A DNA stretch of 64,000 nucleotides from an uncultured Acidovorax sp. (GCA_913774625.1 CAJYHL010000010.1:124001-188000); one strand, 5' to 3'; positions 10,572-22,842 are shown, counted from the stretch's first letter. Numbers and translations: made by a program. The notes: generated by a model from the letters alone, not told the origin.

Positions 10572-11528
10572 TCACTGCCCGCGCGCCAGCGCGGCGGCCT
10601 GGGTGGCGATGTTGGCGGCCGTCAGGCCGAAGTGTTCCAGCAGGAAGTCCGTGTTGCCGGTGGGCGCGAAGTCGGTCAGGCCCAGGATGCGCATGCGCAC
10701 CGGGTGCTGCTGGGACACCAGTTCGGCCACTGCCGCGCCCAGGCCGCCCTGCACGGTCGCTTCCTCCACGGTCACGATGCCGCGCGTTTCGCGGGCCGCG
10801 GCCAGCAGGGTCGCCTCGTCCAGCGGCTTGACCGACGATGCGTTCACGACGCGGGCATCCACGCCCTGGGCTTGCAGCTGGCGGGCCGCTTCCAGCGCCC
10901 GCGAGACCATCGTGCCGATGGCGACGATGGTCACGTCGCGGCCGGGCCGCAGCGTGGCCGCCTTGCCAGCCTCGAAGCGCGTGTCCTCGGGCATCACCGC
11001 CGGCACCTTGTGGCGGCCGATGCGCATGAAGACGGGCTGGCCGGAGGCGACGGCCCAGCGCATGGCGGCGCGGGTCTCGGCCGGGTCGGCGGGCACCAGC
11101 ACCGTCAGGTTGTTGATGGCGCGCATCCAGGCCAGGTCCTCGATGGAGTGGTGCGTGGGGCCCAGTTCGCCGTAGGCTACGCCGGGGCTCATGCCGCACA
11201 GCACCGCCGGAAAGCCGGAATAGGCGATGTCCGCCTTCACCTGCTCCAGCGAGCGGCCGGTCAGGAAGGGCGAGGCCGCGCAGACGAAAGGCAGGTAGCC
11301 GCCGTTGGCCAGGCCCGCGGCCACGCCGACCATGTTCTGCTCGGCGATGCCGACGTTGATCACCCGGTTCGGGAATTCCTTGCGGAACGCGCCCAGGTTG
11401 CTGGAGCCCACCGAATCGTTGCACACGGCGACGATGCGCGGGTCCTGCCGGGCCAGCGTCGCCAGTTCCTCGGCGAAGGCCTGGCGGCAATCGAAGGTGC
11501 CCGCTGCGCTTGCTTGTTCTCGACTCAT
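10572..11528 (-). CDS. Transketolase C-terminal (Pyr/TKC) subunit of a split transketolase
   Basis: RVINVGIAEQNMVGVAAGLA; ends near the C-terminal domain; 4-bp overlap with the N-terminal subunit gene. Confidence 0.92.
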   Translation of the reverse strand: MSREQASAAGTFDCRQAFAEELATLARQDPRIVAVCNDSVGSSNLGAFRKEFPNRVINVGIAEQNMVGVAAGLANGGYLPFVCAASPFLTGRSLEQVKADIAYSGFPAVLCGMSPGVAYGELGPTHHSIEDLAWMRAINNLTVLVPADPAETRAAMRWAVASGQPVFMRIGRHKVPAVMPEDTRFEAGKAATLRPGRDVTIVAIGTMVSRALEAARQLQAQGVDARVVNASSVKPLDEATLLAAARETRGIVTVEEATVQGGLGAAVAELVSQQHPVRMRILGLTDFAPTGNTDFLLEHFGLTAANIATQAAALARGQ

Positions 11529-12439
11529 TCGGCCAGCTCCTTCAATGCGGCTTCCACCTGTTCAGCGCTCGGCACCTTGTGGTGCCACTCGACGCCGTTC
11601 TCCATGAACGACACCCCCTTGCCCTTGACCGTGTGGGCGATCACACAGCGCGGCCGCTCGCCGGCAGGCGCTTCGAAGGCCGCCAGCAGCTGGGCATGGT
11701 CGTGCCCGTCCAGCTCGACGACGTCCCAGCCGAAGGCGCGCCACTTGTCCGCCAGCGGTTCCAGGTCGTTGGTGTCCGCCGTGGTGGCGCCCTGCTGCAG
11801 CCGGTTGCGGTCCACGATGGCGGTCAGGTGGCCGAGCTTGCGGTGGGCGGCGTACATCGCGGCCTCCCAGTTGCTGCCTTCCTGGAGCTCGCCGTCGCCG
11901 AGCACGACGAAGGTGCGCCATGCCTGGTCGGCCAGCTGCGCCGCAGTGGCGCAGCCCACGCCGACCGGCAGCCCGTGGCCCAGGGGGCCGGTGTTGGTCT
12001 CGACGCCGGGAATCTTGCGGCGGTTCGGATGGCCGTTCAGCGGCGACAGCGGGCCGGCGAAATGCGCCAGCCGTTCGCGCGGGAAGAAGCCGCATTCCGC
12101 CAGGGTGGAGTAGAGAGCCGCCGCGCAGTGGCCCTTGCTCAGGATGAAGCGGTCGCGGCTTGCGCGCCGTGGGTCGGCGGGGTCGATGTCCAGAACCCCC
12201 TCGAACAGCGTCGTCATGATGTCGGCCACCGAGTAGTCGCCGCCGATATGGCCGATGCCCGCGTGGTCTATGGTCCGGATCACATCGCGCCGCAGCCGGC
12301 GAGAGGCCGCCGCCAGCAGCTCGGCGCGGCGCTCAGGCGCGGCCTGGGCGAATGCTGCGCGCCGGCCGCGCCAGCGCTCGATGGCGGGCAGATCCGGCAC
12401 AAGAGCCGCATCCATGGGGGAGTCACTGTGGCTTTGCAT
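11525..12439 (-). CDS. Transketolase N-terminal (PP/TPP-binding) subunit of a split transketolase
   Basis: HAGIGHIGGDYSVADIMTTLFEG, GPLGHGLPVGVGCATAAQL, VVLGDGELQEGSNWEAAM. Confidence 0.92.
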   Translation of the reverse strand: MQSHSDSPMDAALVPDLPAIERWRGRRAAFAQAAPERRAELLAAASRRLRRDVIRTIDHAGIGHIGGDYSVADIMTTLFEGVLDIDPADPRRASRDRFILSKGHCAAALYSTLAECGFFPRERLAHFAGPLSPLNGHPNRRKIPGVETNTGPLGHGLPVGVGCATAAQLADQAWRTFVVLGDGELQEGSNWEAAMYAAHRKLGHLTAIVDRNRLQQGATTADTNDLEPLADKWRAFGWDVVELDGHDHAQLLAAFEAPAGERPRCVIAHTVKGKGVSFMENGVEWHHKVPSAEQVEAALKELAE

Positions 12440-12745
12440 ATTTATTCATAATTGAATCAACAGTCAAATTAAAAGCGGAATCTGCTTTTTCTTCCATCGG
12501 GTTAATACTGAGCAGGTGCCTGCGCCCGGGGGCTGCGGGGCGCGGCGATGGCCCACGCGGGCCTTTGCCCTGCGAAGGCGCAAGGGCAGGCAGGCGCTGC
12601 AAAGCGAGTGCTGCAGGCGGGAGCGTGGGAGGGGGAAGGGGGGGAGGGCGGGCGGCTCAGCGCAAGCTGGACGCCCTGGAGCGGGGGCGGCAGGTGCCCC
12701 GCCCAGCGCCGCAGGCGGGCTGGCCGGGGCCGTGCCGCGCGCTGG

Positions 12746-13267
12746 TCAGCGGCCGGCCGCGAGGGCCGTGTCCAGCTGCTGCAGGCTCTGGACGGTCTGC
12801 ACCGCGGCGCGTGCCGCCTCGGCCCCCTTCTGGACGAAGTGGCGCCGGAAATAGTCGCGGTGCTCGGAATGCTCGTGGAAGTTGTGGGGGGTCAGCACCA
12901 CCGACAGAACGGGCACGTCGGTGTCGATCTGCACGTCCATCAGCGCGCTGACCACCGCCTGGGCGACGAAATCGTGGCGGTAGATGCCGCCGTCGACGAC
13001 CAGCGCGCAGCCGGCGATGGCGGCGTAGCGGCCCGAGCGCGCCAGGCGCTTGGCATGCAGCGGGATCTCGAAGGCGCCAGGCACCTTGAAGAGATCCACC
13101 TGGCCTGCAGGAATGCCCAGCGTGGCCAGTTCGGCCAGGAAGCCCGCCTGGGCTTCGCCGACGATTTCAGCGTGCCAGGAGGCGGCGATGAACGCGTAGC
13201 GCTTGCCTGCGCCCGCATCGCTGCCGGGGGGGAGAACGGATAAAGGAAGGTCTTGGAGCTGACTCAT
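12746..13267 (-). CDS. ribH: 6,7-dimethyl-8-ribityllumazine synthase, RibH2 type
   Basis: AFIAASWHAEIV, VPGAFEIPLHAKRLA, SVVLTPHNFHEHSEHRDYFRRHFVQKGAEAA (RibH2-like C-terminus). Confidence 0.88.
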   Translation of the reverse strand: MSQLQDLPLSVLPPGSDAGAGKRYAFIAASWHAEIVGEAQAGFLAELATLGIPAGQVDLFKVPGAFEIPLHAKRLARSGRYAAIAGCALVVDGGIYRHDFVAQAVVSALMDVQIDTDVPVLSVVLTPHNFHEHSEHRDYFRRHFVQKGAEAARAAVQTVQSLQQLDTALAAGR

Positions 13268-13387
13268 GGTTGCCTTGTGATGCCGCAGCAGCGGCGGATG
13301 GACCAGAATCAGGGCGCACGATCCCTCAGCACGCCGGCAACGCCGCAACCATCCCGGGGACGGGCGGGCGCGAAAAGGCGCCTGACA

Positions 13388-13556
13388 GGTTCGCGCTCTC
13401 TTGCATCCGGACTGTGACCGTCGGCCCCGGAATCACACCGGGTCTGCTGACCCCGCCGGCGCAGACGGCCGGCGGGCGCTCGCGGGCTCGTGCGCATGGA
13501 GGAGGCCTCCCTGCGCCATCACCGCCGGTGGGGAATTCCACCCCGCCCTGAGAACG
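13388..13556 (-). promoter_or_regulatory. FMN riboswitch (RFN element)
   Basis: Minus strand reads GTTCTCAGGGCGGGGTGGAATTCCCCACCGGCGGT...AGCCCGCGAGCG...GGTCAGCAGACCCGGTGTGATTCCGGGGCCGACGGTCACAGTCCGGATG; these match the conserved RFN blocks; upstream of ribH. Confidence 0.95.
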
Positions 13557-13749
13557 CTTTTCCCGCCTCTTCGCGCGACACGGCGTCGTGCTGGAGGCTG
13601 GAGCCGCGATTCTAGGCCACGGGCCATGGCCGTTGCGGCGATGGTGCCTTGTCACCGCTGAATGCCGCCGCCGCTTCGGCCGTGTGGTGGGCGTGGCAGC
13701 AAGCCTCGTCCCGCCCTCGGCACGCCAGCACCCGGCCTACACTCCCCGC

Positions 13750-13944
13750 ATGCTGCGCTGGTTTATCGTCGTCTTCCTCGCCCTCATGTGCATCAGCTGG
13801 CTCTCGCCGCTGCTGCGGCGCATGGGCTTCGGGCGGCTGCCGGGAGATTTCCGGTTCCGGCTGGGCGGGCGCGACTGGGACGTGCCGCTGGCGTCCACCC
13901 TGCTGCTGAGCTTCGTCGCCAGCCTGATCGCCAAATGGATCTGA
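13750..13944 (+). CDS. DUF2905 family small membrane protein
   Basis: 64 aa: MLRWFIVVFLALMCISWLSPLLRRMGFGRLPGDFRFRLGGRDWDVPLASTLLLSFVASLIAKWI. Confidence 0.85.
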   Translation: MLRWFIVVFLALMCISWLSPLLRRMGFGRLPGDFRFRLGGRDWDVPLASTLLLSFVASLIAKWI

Positions 13945-14034
13945 CGGGGGGCCTGCCGGGCGCCGGGGCGTGACCGGACGTGGACGCGGCTCAGCGCGGC
14001 GCGGGGTGTTTTTTCTGAAAGGCTTCCGGGGTAG

Positions 14035-15000
14035 ATGACGAAGACGACAACGACGACAACGATGAAAGCGTGCATCGATGTGGGCGGCACCAAGGTGGCC
14101 GTGAGCCTGAGCGATGGCACGGGCCGCCCGCCTGTGGGCCGCAAGGCCGAGCCCACGGCCACCACGGGCGACCGGGGAGCGCTGGCGCGGCAGATCCTGC
14201 GGCTGGTGGACGAGGTCTGCGCGGAGCAGGGGATCGACCCGGCCAGCGTGACCCAGGCGGGCGTTTCGTCCTGCGGCCCCTTCCTCTTCGTCGATGGGCA
14301 GGCCGAGGTCAGCAACCCCAATATCTGCGGCGGCCTGGCCGGGCCGGCGCGCGGGCTGGGCAACGACTGGGTCGCGGTGCCCCTGGAAGCCCCGCTGCGC
14401 GAGCGCTTCGCGCAGGTGCGGGTCGAGAACGACGCTGTCGCCGCGCTGGAGGCCGAGCGCCTCTGGGGCGCGCTCCAGGGCCTGGACCACTGCGCCTACG
14501 TGACCTGGAGCACCGGCGTGGGCGCAGGCCTGTGCGTGGACGGCCGGGTGCTGCGCGGCAAGAACGGCAATGCCGGCCACGCGGGCCATACCTATGTGTC
14601 GGACGACCCCATCGGCCTGCTGTGCGGCTGCGGCAACCGGGGCGACGTGGAGGCGCTGGTGGCGGGCAATGCGGTGCAGCGGCGCTTCGCCGAAGGCGGC
14701 TGGGCCGATGCGGCGGCGCTGATGAAGGCGGCCTCGGCCGGCGACGCCGCCGCGCTGGAGGTGGTGAACGAGCTCTGCCGCGTGCTGGGCCGCCTGCTCT
14801 ACAACCTGGTGGCGTTGATGGATCTGCAGCGCATCAGCCTGGGCGGCAGCGTGTTCTGGAACAACCAGGCGCTTTTGCTGCCGCGTCTGCAGCACGAGGT
14901 GTCGAGCCGCCTGCCGGCGCTGACCGAGGGCGTGCAGCTGGTGCCGGCCGGGCTGGGCGACAAGGTGGGCGACTACGCGGCGCTGGCGCTGGTGCATTGA
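14035..15000 (+). CDS. ROK-family sugar kinase (start possibly 14062)
   Basis: CIDVGGTKVAVSLSDG, STGVGAGLCVDGRVLRGKNGNAGHAGH, zinc-motif-like GLLCGCGNRGDVEAL. Confidence 0.9.
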   Translation: MTKTTTTTTMKACIDVGGTKVAVSLSDGTGRPPVGRKAEPTATTGDRGALARQILRLVDEVCAEQGIDPASVTQAGVSSCGPFLFVDGQAEVSNPNICGGLAGPARGLGNDWVAVPLEAPLRERFAQVRVENDAVAALEAERLWGALQGLDHCAYVTWSTGVGAGLCVDGRVLRGKNGNAGHAGHTYVSDDPIGLLCGCGNRGDVEALVAGNAVQRRFAEGGWADAAALMKAASAGDAAALEVVNELCRVLGRLLYNLVALMDLQRISLGGSVFWNNQALLLPRLQHEVSSRLPALTEGVQLVPAGLGDKVGDYAALALVH

Positions 15001-15044
15001 GGCGGGCGGGCCTCCCCCGGTTCACTCCGCCACTGCCGCCCGTT

Positions 15045-17325
<2,281 letters not shown>

Positions 17326-17343
17326 GGAGCGTGGGCGCCGGCC

Positions 17344-18756
17344 TCAGCCGCCGCGTGCCAGATGGCTGCGGTCGTCGTCCTCGCCCGCCTCGGCCAGCGC
17401 GACCAGATAGGTCTTGCGCCACCAGTGCACGTCGTGCTCGCGGATGCGCTCCATCAGCCGCTGGTGGCGGCGCTGGCGTTCGGCCAGCGGCATCTGCAGC
17501 GCGGTCTGGATGCTGTCGGCCATGCCCTGCGTGTCGTAGGGGTTGACCAGCAGCGCTTCCTTCATCTGCTCGGCCGCGCCCGCGAAGCGCGATAGCACGA
17601 GCACGCCGGGGTCTTCCGGGTCCTGCGCAGCCACGTATTCCTTGGCGACGAGGTTCATGCCGTCGCGCAGCGGCGTGACGAGGCCCACGGCGGCGGCGCG
17701 GCACAGGCCCGGCACGCGTTTGCGCGCCACGGTGCGGTGGATGTAGCGCAGCGGCATCCAGTCCAGGTCGCCGAAGTCGCCGTTGACGGCGCCGCACAGG
17801 CCTTCGAGCTCGGTGCGCAGGTCGGCATAGGCATTGACGCTGTCGCGCGAGGGCGAGGCGATCATGATGAGCGTGGCGCTGTGCTGGTTCTCGGGGTAGC
17901 GCGAGAGCAGTTCGCGGAAGGCACGCACGCGCTGCGGGATGCCCTTGGAATAATCCAGCCGGTCGATGCCCATGAGCAGGCGGCGGCGGGAGTATTCCTC
18001 GCGCATGGAGTGGAAGGTGTCCATGGCCTCGGGCGCGGCGGCCAGGCGGGTGAATTCGTCCACGTCGATGCCGATGGGAAAGGCACCCACCTGCACGGTG
18101 GCGCCGAAGGCGCGCAGCCGCTGCGGGCCCACTGACTGGGCCGAGGCCTCCTGGTCGAGGTAGCGCGTGAAGTGCGCCACGTCGGCCTCGCTCTGCAGGC
18201 CCACCAGGTCGTACGCGAAGAAGGAGCGCATCAGCCATTCGTGCTGCGGGATGGCCGCCATGATGAGCGGCGGCGGCACGGGGATGTGCAAGAAGAAGCC
18301 GATCTTCTGGCGGCAGCCCAGCGCGCGCAGTTCGGCCGCCAGCGGGATCAGGTGGTAGTCATGCACCCAGATGATGTCGTCGTCCTTGAGCAGCGGCAGC
18401 AGCTTGCGGGCGTACATCTGGTTCACGCGCCGGTAGCCGGCGATGTAGCCGGCGTTGAAGTCGGCCAGGTCCAGCCGGTAGTGGAACACCGGCCAGAGCA
18501 CGCTGTTGCTGTAGCCGTAGTAGTAGCTGTCATGGTCCTCGCGGCACAGATCGACCGTGGCCAGCGTGACGTTGCCGGCCTGGCGCGTCTGCAGCGTGCC
18601 TTCGCCGGGCAGGCCGTCTTCGGTGACGGTGCCGCTCCAGCCGAACCACAGGCCGCCGGTCTGGTTCAGGGTCTCGCCCAGGGCTACGGCCAGGCCGCCG
18701 GCGGCGGGCTTGCGGGGATCGGCGATGCGGTTGGAGATGACGACGAGACGGCTCAT
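17344..18756 (-). CDS. otsA: Alpha,alpha-trehalose-6-phosphate synthase
   Basis: [74 protein letters not shown]. Confidence 0.97.
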   Translation of the reverse strand: MSRLVVISNRIADPRKPAAGGLAVALGETLNQTGGLWFGWSGTVTEDGLPGEGTLQTRQAGNVTLATVDLCREDHDSYYYGYSNSVLWPVFHYRLDLADFNAGYIAGYRRVNQMYARKLLPLLKDDDIIWVHDYHLIPLAAELRALGCRQKIGFFLHIPVPPPLIMAAIPQHEWLMRSFFAYDLVGLQSEADVAHFTRYLDQEASAQSVGPQRLRAFGATVQVGAFPIGIDVDEFTRLAAAPEAMDTFHSMREEYSRRRLLMGIDRLDYSKGIPQRVRAFRELLSRYPENQHSATLIMIASPSRDSVNAYADLRTELEGLCGAVNGDFGDLDWMPLRYIHRTVARKRVPGLCRAAAVGLVTPLRDGMNLVAKEYVAAQDPEDPGVLVLSRFAGAAEQMKEALLVNPYDTQGMADSIQTALQMPLAERQRRHQRLMERIREHDVHWWRKTYLVALAEAGEDDDRSHLARGG

Positions 18757-20708
18757 ATGACGGTGTCCCAGGGAGCGGAAAGGCGCATGGCGGCATTGAT
18801 GATGCCCACCATGGAATAGGTCTGCGGGAAGTTGCCCCACATCTCGCCGGTCTCGGCATGCGTGTCTTCCGACAGCAGGCCCAGCGGGTTGCGGGCGGCC
18901 AGCATGGCCTCGAAGATCTCGCGCGCCTGGCTGCGGCGGCCGATGCGCGCCAGCGCGTCGATGCGCCAGAAGGTGCAGATGTTGAAGGCGGTGTCGGGCT
19001 TGCCGAAGTCGTCGGCGGCCTCGTAGCGGCGCATGTAGGGGCCGTCGCAGAGCGAGGCTTCCATGGCGTCCACGGTGCTCACGAAGCGCGGGTCGCGCGG
19101 GTCGATCAGGCCGACCTCGGCCATCAGCAGCACGCTGGCGTCCAGCTCGTGGCCGCCGAAGCTCTCGGCGAAGGCCTGGCGCCGGTCGCTCCAGGAGCGG
19201 GCCAGGATCTCGTCGCGCATGCGGCGGGCGTGTTCCTGCCAGTAGCCGGCGCGGCTCTCCAGGCCCAGCTTGGCGGCTATTTTCGCCAGCCGGTCGCAGG
19301 CGGCCCAGCTCATCAGCGCGGACGAGGTGTGGATGCGGGCCCGTGTGCGCAGCTCCCACATGCCGGCGTCGGGCGTGCCGTAGACGCGCACGGCCAGCTC
19401 GCCGATCTGCTCCATGCGGGTGAATTCGGCCTCGCCGCCGGGGTTGAGCAGCCGCCGGTCGTGGAAGGCCTGGGCCGCGCCCAGGATGATGTTGCCGTAC
19501 ACGTCGTGCTGGAAATGCTCGGCCGCCTGGTTGCCCACGCGCACCGGGCCCATGCCGCGGTAGCCCTGCAGGTGGGGCACGAAGAATTCGGGCAGCTCGC
19601 GTTCCAGGCCGATGCCGTAGAGCGGCTGGATGTGGCCTTCGCTCGCCTCGGCCACCACGCTGCTGAGCCAGCGCAGGTAGTCCTCCATGGTGGCGGTTTC
19701 CGACAGGCTGTTGAGCGCGCGAACGACGAAGAACGCATCGCGCAGCCAGCAGTAGCGGTAGTCCCAGTTGCGGCCGCTGTGGGCCGACTCGGGAATGCTG
19801 GTGGTCATGGCCGCCACGATGGCGCCCGTGTCTTCGTAGAGCGAGAGCTTGAGCGTGATGGCCGCGCGGATCACCGCGTCCTGCCACTCCAGCGGCAGGG
19901 CCAGGCGCTGCGTCCACTGGCGCCAGTAGGCGATGGTGTCCTGCTCGTAGGAGCGGGCCGTGTCGGCGATGCCGGTGGGCAGGGCCTCGTCGGCGCCCAG
20001 CAGGAATTCGTAGCCGCGCGAGAGCACGAAGGGCTGGCCCGAAAGCACGTGCGACAGCGGCGCGTCCGTGGTCAGGCGCAGCGTCATCTCGGGACCGACG
20101 AAGCGCACGTGGTGGCTGCCCTGGGTGATCTCGGGCCGCTCGCTGCCCCAGCCGTAGCGCAGGTTGGCGGTCACGCGGATGCGCGGCGAGCCCTGCACCG
20201 GCCGCACGCGGCGCACCAGCAGCATGGGCCGGAAGAAGCGGGCCCGGGCATAAAAGCGCGGGGCGAAGTCGGTGATCTCGATGCTGTTGCCGGACTGGTC
20301 GGTGAGCCGCGTGCGCAGCACGGCGGTATTGGGCTCGTACCACTGGCGGGTTTCGGCCAGGTTCTCCAGCTCGATGGCGAAGCGGCTGCCCTCGTCGCCG
20401 GGCTGGATCAGCGCGTTGAACACCGGGTCGCCGTCGAAGCGCGGCATGCACGACCAGACGATGTGGCCCCGCGCATCGACCAGCGCGCTGATGGAGCAGT
20501 TGCCGACCATGCCCAGCTGCAGCGACGCGTCGGCCGGCGGCGCGAAGCTTTCGGGCCGGGGCAGCAGTTCGCGCGCCACGCGGCGCAGCGCGGAGGGCGG
20601 CGGTGCCGGCAGTTCCGAGGCCGCCACCGCGGGCGTGCCCGGATGGGGCGCGGTGGCCGGCGGCGTCGCCGGGGGCGAGGTGGGAGGCGTCGGAGCGGTG
20701 TCGTTCAT
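18753..20708 (-). CDS. Glycoside hydrolase family 15-like protein
   Basis: LGMVGNCSISALVDARGHIVWSCMPRFDGDPVFNALI, NWDYRYCWLRDAFFVVRALN; 4-bp overlaps with otsB and otsA. Confidence 0.9.
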   Translation of the reverse strand: MNDTAPTPPTSPPATPPATAPHPGTPAVAASELPAPPPSALRRVARELLPRPESFAPPADASLQLGMVGNCSISALVDARGHIVWSCMPRFDGDPVFNALIQPGDEGSRFAIELENLAETRQWYEPNTAVLRTRLTDQSGNSIEITDFAPRFYARARFFRPMLLVRRVRPVQGSPRIRVTANLRYGWGSERPEITQGSHHVRFVGPEMTLRLTTDAPLSHVLSGQPFVLSRGYEFLLGADEALPTGIADTARSYEQDTIAYWRQWTQRLALPLEWQDAVIRAAITLKLSLYEDTGAIVAAMTTSIPESAHSGRNWDYRYCWLRDAFFVVRALNSLSETATMEDYLRWLSSVVAEASEGHIQPLYGIGLERELPEFFVPHLQGYRGMGPVRVGNQAAEHFQHDVYGNIILGAAQAFHDRRLLNPGGEAEFTRMEQIGELAVRVYGTPDAGMWELRTRARIHTSSALMSWAACDRLAKIAAKLGLESRAGYWQEHARRMRDEILARSWSDRRQAFAESFGGHELDASVLLMAEVGLIDPRDPRFVSTVDAMEASLCDGPYMRRYEAADDFGKPDTAFNICTFWRIDALARIGRRSQAREIFEAMLAARNPLGLLSEDTHAETGEMWGNFPQTYSMVGIINAAMRLSAPWDTVI

Positions 20709-21448
20709 GGTGCGTGGGGCAGGCCCTGGGGTGCGGCCATCTGGAAGATCCATTCGCGCAGCACGGTGGTGTCGTCGCAGCGGACCTGGGCCTGGGTCTC
20801 GCCCGGCCCCACCTTGATGCCGATGCCGCCCAGCGCGCGCACGGCCGCGAAGCCGTGCTCGTCGGTCACGTCGTCGCCAGCGAAGAGGGGAATGCGGCCC
20901 TGGAACGGCGCGTGGCGCATGAAGTCGGCGATGGCGCGGCCCTTGTCGGGGCCGGCGGCCTTGATCTCCAGCACGCACTTGCCCTGCAGCAGTTCCATGC
21001 CCGGGGCCTGGGCCAGGGCGTGCTCCACGGCGGCGCGGCACTGGGCCTCCAGCTCGGGGGCCTGGCGGTAGTGCAGGGCCACGCCGGCGCTCTTGGGCTC
21101 CAGCACCAGGGCGGGGTGGCGGTCCAGCATGGGCTGCAGCACCTGCATCACCGGCGCCAGGTCGGGCGCGGGCACGCCGCCCGTCACGCCGTTGCCCAGC
21201 CGGTACTGCGCGCCGTGCTCGGCCGCCAGGGGCAGCTTCAGGGGCGCGAGGAAGTGGTCGATGTCGGCCTGGCGGCGGCCGGTGACGATGGCGAGCGCGC
21301 CGTTCAGCTGCGTGTGCAGCTGCTCCAGCGCGGGAACGATGCCGGGGTGGACCTGCGTCGCATCGGGATGCGGGGCGATGTCGGCCAGCGTGCCGTCGAA
21401 GTCGAGGAATAGCGCGTGGCGCGCCGTCAGCAACGGGAGCTTTTGCAT
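20705..21448 (-). CDS. otsB: Trehalose-6-phosphate phosphatase
   Basis: HALFLDFDGTLADIAPHPD, ALAIVTGRRQADID, PLFAGDDVTDEHGFAAVRALGGIGIKVG. Confidence 0.95.
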   Translation of the reverse strand: MQKLPLLTARHALFLDFDGTLADIAPHPDATQVHPGIVPALEQLHTQLNGALAIVTGRRQADIDHFLAPLKLPLAAEHGAQYRLGNGVTGGVPAPDLAPVMQVLQPMLDRHPALVLEPKSAGVALHYRQAPELEAQCRAAVEHALAQAPGMELLQGKCVLEIKAAGPDKGRAIADFMRHAPFQGRIPLFAGDDVTDEHGFAAVRALGGIGIKVGPGETQAQVRCDDTTVLREWIFQMAAPQGLPHAP

Positions 21449-21526
21449 TGGCAAAACCTTAACAAATGGCAACCGGCCCGGCTGTAGGCCATGGGCTACT
21501 GTCGGGCCGGCCGTGCGGGCCCGTGG

Positions 21527-22774
21527 TCAGTGCGCAGCGCCGTCCAGGTGCCGCTGCAGCGCCTCGGTGCGGGCGCGGCGGATGGCCTCGCCCACCTGCG
21601 GGCCGCCCAGGCCGGCGCGGGCGGCTTCTGCGGCGATGGGGCCGGTGGGCACGGCGCGCGCGGCGGCCAGGGCCGCGGCCAGGCGCGGGCGCTGGGGGTA
21701 GGGCGCTTCCTCGAAGCCCAGCCGGCCGCGCGCATCGCATTCGCAGGCCAGCAGCACGTCGGCGAAGCGCTCGGGCTTGCGCAGCGCGTCGCAGCGCTCC
21801 AGCAGGCGCAGCAGGGCGGCCGCGCCCAGTTCGCCGCTGCGGTGGATGTTGCCGTGCTCGCGCGCCACCACGTCGGCGGTTTCGCGGCAGTCCGCCGACA
21901 CGCGCAGGCGCTCGGCCACGCCTTGCAGCAGCCGGGCGCTGCGCGCCTCGTGGCCGATGTGGCGCGGCAGCACGTCGGCCGGCGTCGTGCCCTTGCCCAG
22001 GTCGTGCGTGAGGCAGGCGAAGCGTACGGCGAGCGGCGCCTCGAGGCGCGCTGCCATGTCCAGCACCATCATCAGGTGGATGCCGGTGTCCACCTCGGGG
22101 TGGTATTCGGCGCGCTGGGGAACGCCCCAGAGGCGGGCGACCTCGGGCAGCAGCACGGCGAGCGCGCCGCAGTCACGCAGCACCTCGAACATGCGCGAGG
22201 GCCGGGCTTCCATCAGGCCGCGGGCCAGTTCCTGCCAGACGCGTTCGGGCACCAGGTGGTCGGCCTCGCCGGCTTCTACCATCTCGCGCATGAGCTGCAG
22301 GGTCTCGGGCGCGACGTGGAAGTCGGTGAAGCGCGCGGCGAAGCGCGCCACGCGCAGGATGCGCACCGGGTCCTCGCGGAAGGCGTCGGTGACGTGGCGC
22401 AGCACCCGGGCCTCGATGTCGCGTGCGCCGCCGTAGGGGTCGATCAGGCCGGGGGCGCCCGAATCGACGGGGCCTTCAGCTATGGAATTAATAGTGATGT
22501 CGCGGCGCGAAAGATCTTCTTCCAGCGTCACGTCGGGCGCGGCATGGACGGCGAAGCCACGGTAGCCGTGGCCGCTCTTGCGCTCGGTGCGCGCCAGGGC
22601 GTATTCCTCGCGCGTGGCGGGATGGAGGAAGACGGGGAAGTCGCGCCCCACGGGCAGGAAGCCCTGGGCTTCCATCTCCGCCGGCGTGGCGCCGACGACG
22701 ACCCAGTCGCGGTCATGGACGGGGCGGCCCAGCAGCCTGTCGCGCACCGCGCCGCCCACCAAATAGATCTGCAT
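21527..22774 (-). CDS. cca: CCA tRNA nucleotidyltransferase (multifunctional, HD domain)
   Basis: [51 protein letters not shown] motif. Confidence 0.95.
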   Translation of the reverse strand: MQIYLVGGAVRDRLLGRPVHDRDWVVVGATPAEMEAQGFLPVGRDFPVFLHPATREEYALARTERKSGHGYRGFAVHAAPDVTLEEDLSRRDITINSIAEGPVDSGAPGLIDPYGGARDIEARVLRHVTDAFREDPVRILRVARFAARFTDFHVAPETLQLMREMVEAGEADHLVPERVWQELARGLMEARPSRMFEVLRDCGALAVLLPEVARLWGVPQRAEYHPEVDTGIHLMMVLDMAARLEAPLAVRFACLTHDLGKGTTPADVLPRHIGHEARSARLLQGVAERLRVSADCRETADVVAREHGNIHRSGELGAAALLRLLERCDALRKPERFADVLLACECDARGRLGFEEAPYPQRPRLAAALAAARAVPTGPIAAEAARAGLGGPQVGEAIRRARTEALQRHLDGAAH

Positions 22775-22842
22775 GCGGGCAGTGTAGCCACCGGGCCTGC
22801 CTATATTCGGTGTCCTGCCCGTTCTTACCCGATTGCACCGCC

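Noticed and set aside
12352-12951. Plus-strand ORF between tkt and ribH
   Set aside because: Starts inside tktN antisense and ends inside ribH antisense; G/R/A-rich noise.
14035-14064. ACG/ACA trinucleotide run at the ROK gene start as phase-variable tract
   Set aside because: Trinucleotide changes keep the frame, and an internal ATG at 14062 is a likelier start; no evidence of phase variation.
17344-20451. 1035-aa ORF
   Set aside because: The C-terminal 470 aa is OtsA; the N-terminal extension is a wrong-frame reading of the GH15 gene.
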